Of a stretch of 64,000 nucleotides of DNA, positions 38,301 to 47,300 are shown piece after piece. A program made the position numbers and the translations under genes. The notes beneath the pieces are model-generated. The model did no database searches. It saw only the letters and a list, made by a program, of their open reading frames with translations, and was not told the origin of the DNA. The DNA is taken from contig VZTG01007812.1 in NCBI GenBank assembly GCA_013397845.1, positions 47,980 through 111,979 on the forward strand, written 5' to 3'. The DNA is from Melanocharis versteri. Taxonomy: Eukaryota; Chordata; Aves; Passeriformes; Melanocharitidae. Every line of letters starts with the position of its first letter. Positions within the stretch are counted from its first letter, which is position 1.

Positions 38301-41300
38301 TGTGCTGCAATGCAGCAGGGGAGCCCGACAGCACAGTGCCTGCAGCACAGCACGGGCTGCAGGGGCACCCTGGGCCACAGCATTCCCGGGGCTTGTGTGC
38401 TGGCTCCTTGGGAAATGGCTTGGGTGCAACTCAACAGAAACTCAGAAATGCCCTGTAGTGAATGTAATGCTTTAGAAAATCAAGCTGTGTCACAAGTGTT
38501 TGTGCTGGCCTTTCTACTTAAGTGATATGGCAAAAATCCACGTGGTTGCTTCACTGAGATTTTACCTCTGAGCCCAGTGGCACAGGGAGGGACATTTAGT
38601 GAGGGTTTGCTGCTTAGGTCACGAGTAGCTTTGCTGCTGCTTCTCTTTTTGTTCCAGCTTGTTCTGTGTATCTGCCTTTGTACACACGGTGTTTGTAGTG
38701 GCAGGTGGCTCTGAAACCACAGGGAAGGAAGAGGCTTAGGGAGGCAGCGCTGACCCAACCACCACCAATATTCATTTTATCTGTAAATATTCTGGTTGTG
38801 CAAACTTTTCTCTTGCTGTGTGTAATGTGTATATAGAGCAGTCCTCTGCCTATGCACAGATGGAATAGCAGCTGTTTGGGGTCAGCAGTCATATGTTTCA
38901 TTGGAGGATTTTACATTCTAGATCCTTAAAAGGGCTGCTAACCTTATACTGCAGCTGCTTTTCTGGGGAATGCAAGCAGAATATTTAAAATTCCTGTGAG
39001 TAGTGTAAAAGGAATGACCACACCACCTACTGTAGCCTAGGTAAGGTATGCCAAGCAGTTCCAAACCTGGGAACGGGTAAAATGACATTAATTCTAAATA
39101 CCAACGCTACAGTTGCTCTATTGGATTGCAGATCAGAATTTTTACTGTGTATTTAAATATGGAATTTCAAAAATATCTTCTGGTCTCTAACTAGAGTTTA
39201 TAAGAAAGACTTTGGGCAAAGGGAATACAAAAGGGGAATAATTGCAAAAGAGAAAGCTTTATTTCATAAATATAAGTATTCCAAACGATATTAAATAAAA
39301 GCATTCTAAGAAATATGGTTCTAGCCACCCTTGTTCCCTGACCTTCACATGTTAAAAATGGCCTCTATACAGGAATGATTGGCTAAAAGGTTGGGACTCC
39401 TGAAACATAAGCACTGGTTGGAAGACCTGTTCTAGGTCTGATTCTGGTCGGTTCCTCTGCACGAAGTCGATCATTCTGTGCTGCAGTGGGCCGGGGCAGC
39501 CCCAGGCAGGAGCCCGGGCTGGGTGGGAGTGGATGGGGAGCAGCCCCGGGGAGAAGGAGCTGGGCTGCTGCTGGGTGAGAAGCTGGCAGTCCCCAGCCCA
39601 GAGACCCCGAGCCTGGGCTGATCCCAGCGTGGGCAGCAGGGCGGGGGGGATTCTGCCCCTCTGCCCTGCCCAGCTGAGCCCCCAGCTGCAGAGCTGCCCC
39701 AGCCCTGGGACCAACAGCAGCAGCACCTGGAGCTGCTGGGGAGAGCCCAGAGGAGCCACGGAGCTGCTCCAGGGCTGGAACCCTCTGGAGCCAGGCTGGG
39801 AGAGCTGGGAATGTTCACCTGGAGAAGGGAAGGCTCCAGGGAGAGCTCAGAGCCCCTTGCAGGGCCTAAAGGGGCTCCAGGAGAGCTGGAGAGGGACTGG
39901 GGACAAGGGCTGGAGCCTGGAGAACCAGGACAAAGGAGAATGGTCTCCCACTGACAGAGGTGAGGGCCAGATGGGATACTGGGAAGATACTCTAAATTCT
40001 ATGATTCTATGATGTTCTGTTGGCAGTGCTGGGTTACTAGTTGGACTTAAAGATCTTTTCCAATGTGAATGATTCCGTGTCTTGCAATGTATGTCACGGC
40101 AAGACGGGAATTGCAAGCTTGCTATAAATTTCACCAGTTGTTTCTGAAGAACTGCCCTAGTTTATGGAACAGGATCCTGTAGAATTCATTCAAATGAAGA
40201 ATTCAGAGTTTCACCGCAGCAGTATTTACTTGACTATTCCTCCTTCTACATCCCAAACCTCCCGTCTTTCCAGATAAGCTTTCCTGCTCAGGTTTCACAG
40301 TCTTCCTTGAGGTCTTTCTTTCTCACTCAGCTTTGGAAAATCTCTGTACTTACATGGGGAACACTCCTGTGCTTCTTCCTATTCCTCAGCAGACTCTGCA
40401 CCTCAGCACAATGAACTGGGCTGGATCCAGCCCTTTGAGCCGACCTGGGATAGTTTAACTCAAGGAATATTCACTCTTCTAAGCAGCGCAGTTGAAGGGT
40501 TTGGTGGCAGAGCAGGAAGGCAAGGAACAAATGGAAGTGGTAGCCTTCAGATTGTGGTGGAAAAATGTATTTAAATTAGTGTTCACAGTCTGATTTTACT
40601 ATGTTTGTTGTGAGGGCTCCACACCCTCTCGCTCTCCTAGTATATATTCTGTTAGCTTGTAATGCTCTAAAATAGAAATTTTATTCTGAAAGGATCGAAA
40701 TTGGAATCTCTAACTTAATGCTTTTCTTTCTTGCTTTGTTCTCACTGCCTGGGCTTTGGAATGAATGTTAATTTGTTTGATGTATTTGTTCAAACTCTAG
40801 CTGAAAAAATACTGGGCTGAGAAAGAGCTCAAGTGGCAAGAACAGGAGGAGAGAGATCTACAACATCTGGAGGAATTGAGAAAATTAATGGCTGAACAAG
40901 CAGCCAAAGACAGAGAAAGGTAAAAGAAATTAAATGTGAATACCTATAGTATCAATAGGTACTTCTTATAATCTAGTTTGCTTTGATCTCCTGACTTTCT
41001 TATTTAGAATAAATTGAAGATAAGTATTTTTTTTTTCCTTCCTACTTGGCAAATGCTCCAAACTATATAGTAGGGTTGCATCCTACGTGATTGTAGCCTA
41101 GATGCAATTTATTTCAGTTTGAATTAATTCACATCCATCAAAATTTCAGACCATTATAAGCACTAAACTGTCATAAATGGTAGCTGAGTAATAAGACCTT
41201 CTATATTTCACTTTGCAAAATGTTTTATAATCAGGTTTGGTTTTTTTGAGGGGCAAGTGGAGGGAGCACATTCAGCACTTAACAGACTCAAAGATATTTT

Positions 41301-44300
41301 TTGTTATCTTAGAGAGTCCTAAATTGCTCATCTAGTTATAGATGCTCTTCACCTGTTTGATGGGATCTGGGACTTGAGCCTGCTCAGGCTTGAATTGCCA
41401 AGTCTTTGTTGCACAATATGGCCTTTCATGGCCTGTTGAAGAAATACTGGATTTCATAGAAGAATCCCTCTGTCAGAGGAACATAAAACCCTGCATGTAG
41501 TCTGGTTATAACTGCTCTCAAAGCACAGGCTGACTCTTTTTATGTAGAGGAAGCCACCAAATTGTGTGGACCAGAAATGCAATTAAAATAGGATTAAAGT
41601 TCCATTGGCATTAGAATATTAAACTTGGTCTTAAGGATTCTGTGAGAAATACTACTTGAGTATTATTTTGTTAGGACACCTTGCTGACATCTTAATTTAA
41701 ATGTCTATGTCCTTATGCTACAAATACATCTCTAGCTTTCTTTAGACATGCCTGCAGTGGTTTTAGCTCATAGGAGAAGGAGCACATGTATTTGAATTAC
41801 TGAATTTTCAGTAGAACTGGTCAGGAAAAACTGACTTTTCTTTAAATCTGTGTACTGCACTCTGCCATGCTGCTGGGAGTGTTCTTCTTATGTTGGTAAA
41901 TGTTGCAGAATATACTGTAAGGAAATGGCACAGCTTGTTGAGGAATGCAGGGAGGAAATAATCACCCCTTCAGTCTATTGTGAGTTGGAAGTTGGTAAAT
42001 GCTCAGCATTCTGTCACTCAGAACTGACCTATAACTGAAACATTTGACTGCCCAGGCTCAGGTACACACGTGGCATTGTCACATCCCAGTGCAGCACTGC
42101 AAAACTGACAGTGTCCTGACATGTTCCACCTGTCAGAGCACAGAAACTGGGTGTGAGTCTTTGCAGAACACTCATGAAACATGGCACAGGCTGGTACCAC
42201 AGTCCTGATCCAACACATTTTCAGGGCCTTTTGGGAAAGGAAAAAATGAGCTGACTGACTATTCCAAATACAGGAGATGGCCTGGATAGTGCATAGAGTT
42301 TCTAGTAGGTACAATAAAATATTTAAAAAACGCTCTGCTGTTATCCTGAATTGCTTTTAATTAAACTAAATTAATTTAAAATTAACTAATCAGGTTTATT
42401 TATAAAAAAATAAACCTATTATCACAGAGTCACTATGCTGTTCTGTTTATTCAGGTCTTACTTTGTAATTGCAATAGCCAGAGCTCTGATCAGGTCAAAG
42501 TGAGGGATTAGAGGCACCTGAAACTGGATGTAAACTTTCAAGTGATTGAGTCCAAATTTGCATTCTACATCTCCTGTCTGAGAGTGGAGACATTTAACTG
42601 ATTGGGCATTTCATTTTTTAGCTGCAAACATCCCTAGGTAGCTGCAGTTCTTTGTTGTCCCCAGACTGTGTTAATCCACACATGCCTCAGCCCCGTGGGT
42701 GCAGCTTCGTGTAAGGTCCCATAGGTGTTGAGCAAATGAAATGTGGTGAAAATAGTGAAATCAGCAAGAAATCCTATTAAATGATGCTCTCTGCATTCAG
42801 AAAGGCAGGGGGAAGGGTTGTGATTTCTGCTCCAAGCACAGTATCTATTGTCTATTAATTCTTTTATCCAAGTTATTTAATGCAAAATTTGTAAAACAGT
42901 GCTTACAAGAATCACTGGGGCAAGATGTGCCCCGGTCCTTTCAAATGCCCCCAGATGTAGGCAAAAATCATACTCCTTTTGTGCTTTCTTCTGTTCATCT
43001 GGTGCTGTCTGCTGATAGTGGTCCAGTTCTGAAACCAGGGTGGAGGTGCCTTACCTGACTGCAGTGTGTTCTTGCTGGTTGTTGTGTTTACTGATAAATG
43101 CAGATTTAAACTCCTTCAGGCTGAGAACTAAAACTGTCTGAACAAGAGCTCTGATTACTTGTGTGTTGTCATAAAAGGTCTGGGGTGGCCAAAATTGGAA
43201 AGCAGAGAGTTCTGGTTCTCTCTTTTTTTTCCTAATAACAATGGAAGGTTTAGTAGCTGACAGCCCGAGAGAGACACGTGCTCCAGAAACCCAGCAGGTG
43301 TGAGATGCGTGGTGTGTGCTCTCCTGGCTGGCACTCAGGGGCACTCAGCCCTGTCCTGCTGGCACGGCTGTGGGGCTGCTCGGGGGGGAGCAATCCGTGT
43401 GCCCCATGGAAAGCAGAGTGTGGGGCAGGAGGTGCCTCTGCTGCGGTCCCTGCTCCATACGTGCGCAGGATCACTCACTCAGCTTTCTGAATGTCTTCAC
43501 CCCATGTGTCTGTGTCTTTAGAACACTAAATTATAAGCTCTCTTTTAATGTGGTATCAACAACTACCAACTGCATTTAAGTCTTACTGTGCTCCAAAAAT
43601 TAGCATCCAAAAAGGCATGTGTTTGTTGTTACCAGTCCACTCCTCCTTTTTTATCTGTGCAGTGAATTTTAGTCAGGCTCTCCATCAGGTCCCTGAGGTA
43701 GGAAATGGTTTGAAAATACATCATATGTTCTAAAACAATGTTCCCCCCAAAAGCAATAGATTTGGCATTACTCTTGTAGGGTGAAAATAAAATTGGCATG
43801 GAATTGTGCAAATATTTGCACTACCTACCTATGGGAAACAAGTTGGCACAGTCCTGCTCTCCAGGGAAGCAGCGAGTGGGAAACACCTGCCGTGTTCTGC
43901 CCCAGCACCTGAACTGCTGCCAGTCTGGCCCTGGATTCCAAGGGAAGGCAAGGGTTGCTCTGTGCCAGGACTTGATGGGACTGACCCAGAGGAGCAGGGC
44001 GATGGCCACTGTTTGCCCTGGGGCTCTGTTCTCCAGGGCCGGGGTGCAGGTGCTGCATGTCCCCCGTGCCCTCAGAGCAGCTCCGTGCGGGCTCACCTCC
44101 CCTGTCCCACCTCAGGGCCCTCACGCACTGCCCTGGAACTCTCCTGGGCTCTCCAGACACAGTAGTTCGGTATTTCCTATTGAATATTTATGAGACAGTG
44201 TCTGAAAGCAGAGTTTTAATGAAAATATGCTTATCAAAAATGACACAAATGTGTACCTGCAATGCTACAAAAGGTACCTTTACTGAAACTAATCAGTTAT

Positions 44301-47300
44301 GCTCATTTATCAGCTGGTGCTTTAGTAAAATTGTTACTTACTGTGGTGCTTAAAAGCAAAATCGAGTATTAAGACATTTTGATTTTGAGGTTTTCTATAA
44401 AATTAACTTTACTTAGAAGATATAGTAGCTAAAATGTTGGTAAGTGTACTAGAGTGAAAGAGAATGAACAACTTTATTTAGATGTGGACAGGGTGAAATC
44501 AAAGCTTGAGTAAACATTGGAAGCCAAGTATAAAAAATATTGGAAGGGCGTTCCAACTTGGGAACATGATGTGCAGTCGAGTATGTATTTCCAAGGGTGT
44601 CTGCCGTGCCTGGGTGTGGATTTCATAGCTGTGCCATTGCCTGCTGACAGTGACACCTCACCTTTGTGGAGGCTGGCTGTGCTCCCTGCAGCCTGTGGAG
44701 GATGAGAGCACGGCCACGAGCACAGGACCTCGGCAGGAGCAGCGATCGCCGCTCTGCTCGCGGCTCAGCCCCGGCTCAGCCCCGCTCCGGCTCAGCCCCG
44801 GCTCAGCCCCGCTCCGGCTCAGCCCCGCTCCGGCTCAGCCCCGCTCTCCCCGGCTCAGCCCCGCTCTCCCCGGCTGCTTTTGGCAACCCGTCGGGATCAC
44901 CCGGACTGGTTCAAACTGGGCATGGACAGGCCACAGAATGCCTCAGTTTGGCCCTGCTTTGTATTCCCCTGTGCAGGAAAACTGCCGCGGGCAAGACAAA
45001 GGGTCTGAAGTCAGGCCTGGCCAAGTGCCCCCCAGTCTTCCTTCTTGGCTTTGCACAGAAGCTTCCAGAGCACTGAATTCCATGTTTGATAACTCTGGGT
45101 GTTTTAAAACATGTATCACAATAGCCAGCTCAAGCAGAGTGAAAGGGTTTCAGTATAATGTAATTTTTGTCATTTAAAAAAAAAAAATGAAGATCTGCTT
45201 TTTATTAAATGTTCTCCATATAAAAAGCAGATCAGGCTTTTTCCCTGGTACAGAATGACCCCCGAGCACTCCTGCTGTAGCATTTCTCTGCCTAAACTAC
45301 AGTGGACACCATGAGAAACTGGAAGTCTCTAGGGTACCCTCAGGCAGCCTTGTACCACTCCATTGGGATAAATTTGTCCTGCTAACTGTGATTGGGTTAT
45401 TGACACAGAGGTCTTTGCTAGCCACCAGCAGAACTGTAGGTTTAGTTCTGATTTTTGCAGTTTATAGCACAAGTTATATACTCCTTTGAGCTTACTAAAA
45501 TTTGGTGAGTAAGAAAATAACAATACATGTTTTTTTGTAGTTGAAGCAGCTGTCTCCTCTCAATTTCTCTAAAGGCAAGTTCAAATTTAAAGGGCAAAAG
45601 GAGGGTAATTCTCCAAATTCAAAGCATGGCATTGGCAACTCCTGTACAAGGACTAAAAGTGACATACCAACAAATATCTACAGCTCCATAAGGAACACAT
45701 TCTGCACAATAGTCTATAAATGCCTGCAGTGAAAGGTGGAGCAGCACAGTAGTGCTGTGGGTAAAGTTCTGGAGTTACTGGTGTGAACCTCCAGCTTTTT
45801 CCTTTGGAAGAAGGGTGTAAGTCTCAAGCTTTTTTCTTTTTCCAGTGACAAGACTGGGAGTGAGATTGTTTCTTTTAATGGAAAGGGTTATAGGAAAGAT
45901 TTCTTCTGCCATACACAGATGTGAGAGAACATTTCTTCTTGGCAAAGAAAATGGGGGAGAAAAAAGAGTACCAGGGCTATATAAAGCATGCTAGAGAAAA
46001 TCTGTGGTCTAGACATGGAATCTGAAAGGTTAGCCAAGTTGTTTAAAAGAACAACTGACCAACCAAAACCCACTGAAAAACATATTGAAGAGCACAGCTC
46101 CCCAAAAAACCCAAACCAAAAAACTCCATCACAAAGAGCACATTCGAATGAAAAAGCACCTTTGCCTTTCTGAGGCGTTTGGATGAACCCCCACGGCATG
46201 GTAAGGTGGGTATAGAGAACATGAGAGCAGAGCTGGACTGGAACGTGCCGGTGCCCCTGCCCAGCGTTTCCCCGTGTCTCGGCAGGGTGCAGGTCCGACG
46301 GGCGCTGCTGGAGAAGCGGCTGCTGGAGAAGAAGGAGCTGGCGCTGCTGCAGGCCCGGCAGGAGCGGGACAAGGAGAGGCGCCTGGAAGCGCTGCGGCAG
46401 CAGGTGGGCTGGCCCCGGCTGCGGGGGCTCCGCACGCACCGGCACAAACACAGGCTGCCCGGGCAGGCAGAGAGAAAAACAACAGTCTCTAAAGCAAATA
46501 AACGAACGAGGCAAAAGCACTTTTGGTCTGACCGACAGTAATTCTGTCCTGCTATAAATCCTGTGTGCTTTGCAGCTCTGACAACAGGAACATTATGACA
46601 TTAAATTGTACTGTAGGAGCTGTTGATATCTGAGAGGAGATAGAGAAGGTTTTTTCTAGGTTGGATGTGATTTTCCTTCTCTGATTTTTTTCTGCCTTTT
46701 GTTTGTTTTAATAACCTTAAGTCTGCCTTGAGTCTTAGGCAAGATTTATGAGTAATTTATATTCTTTTTAAATTCTGAAAACTTGCACACCTTAGATGAC
46801 TTTTCTTCAGAGATATTTGACTCTCTGAAACTTTTGCACATTACTTTTAAAAGGACACCCATAAAATGCTTACTAATGCTTGATAATGTCACAGTAAAAG
46901 TAGTGCTAGGGTTATTTTTTTCTACTGCTGGCTTTCGAAAGAGTAATTTTGCCTTAATTTACATTTCCGTATGCAATCTCCTTGTTTTTTCCTCCAAAGA
47001 GGCTAGTTGGTAGTCATGATCTGTTGAGCTCTTCCCAATGACTCAATTCTCTTGCCAGAGTAGAAAATGCTTCTAGAAGGGCCTTTTCCTGAGATGGTGA
47101 TGCTCCCACTTCATTACACTTCTCTGACCAACATTTATTCTCTGTTTCACGCTAATGAAATGCTGCTTCATAAAGTATGTACATTGTTTGTATGGGGGAA
47201 AAAAAGATCTTTACAAAAGTCATTCAGGCTGTAAATTTGGGCAGCCTGTAAATACAAAGATGACATTTTATTAAAGAGATGGGTGAAAAAATTATCATAC

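Larger units (their letters stand above)
40920..46285 (+). other. CCDC148 intron between coding exons 11 and 12
   Basis: Intron of 5,366 bp. It contains a GGCTCAGCCCCGCTCC array (44759-44876) and a perfect 14-bp hairpin (45192-45233) next to a poly-A run. The rest is AT-rich unique sequence without a supported gene. Confidence 0.85.
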
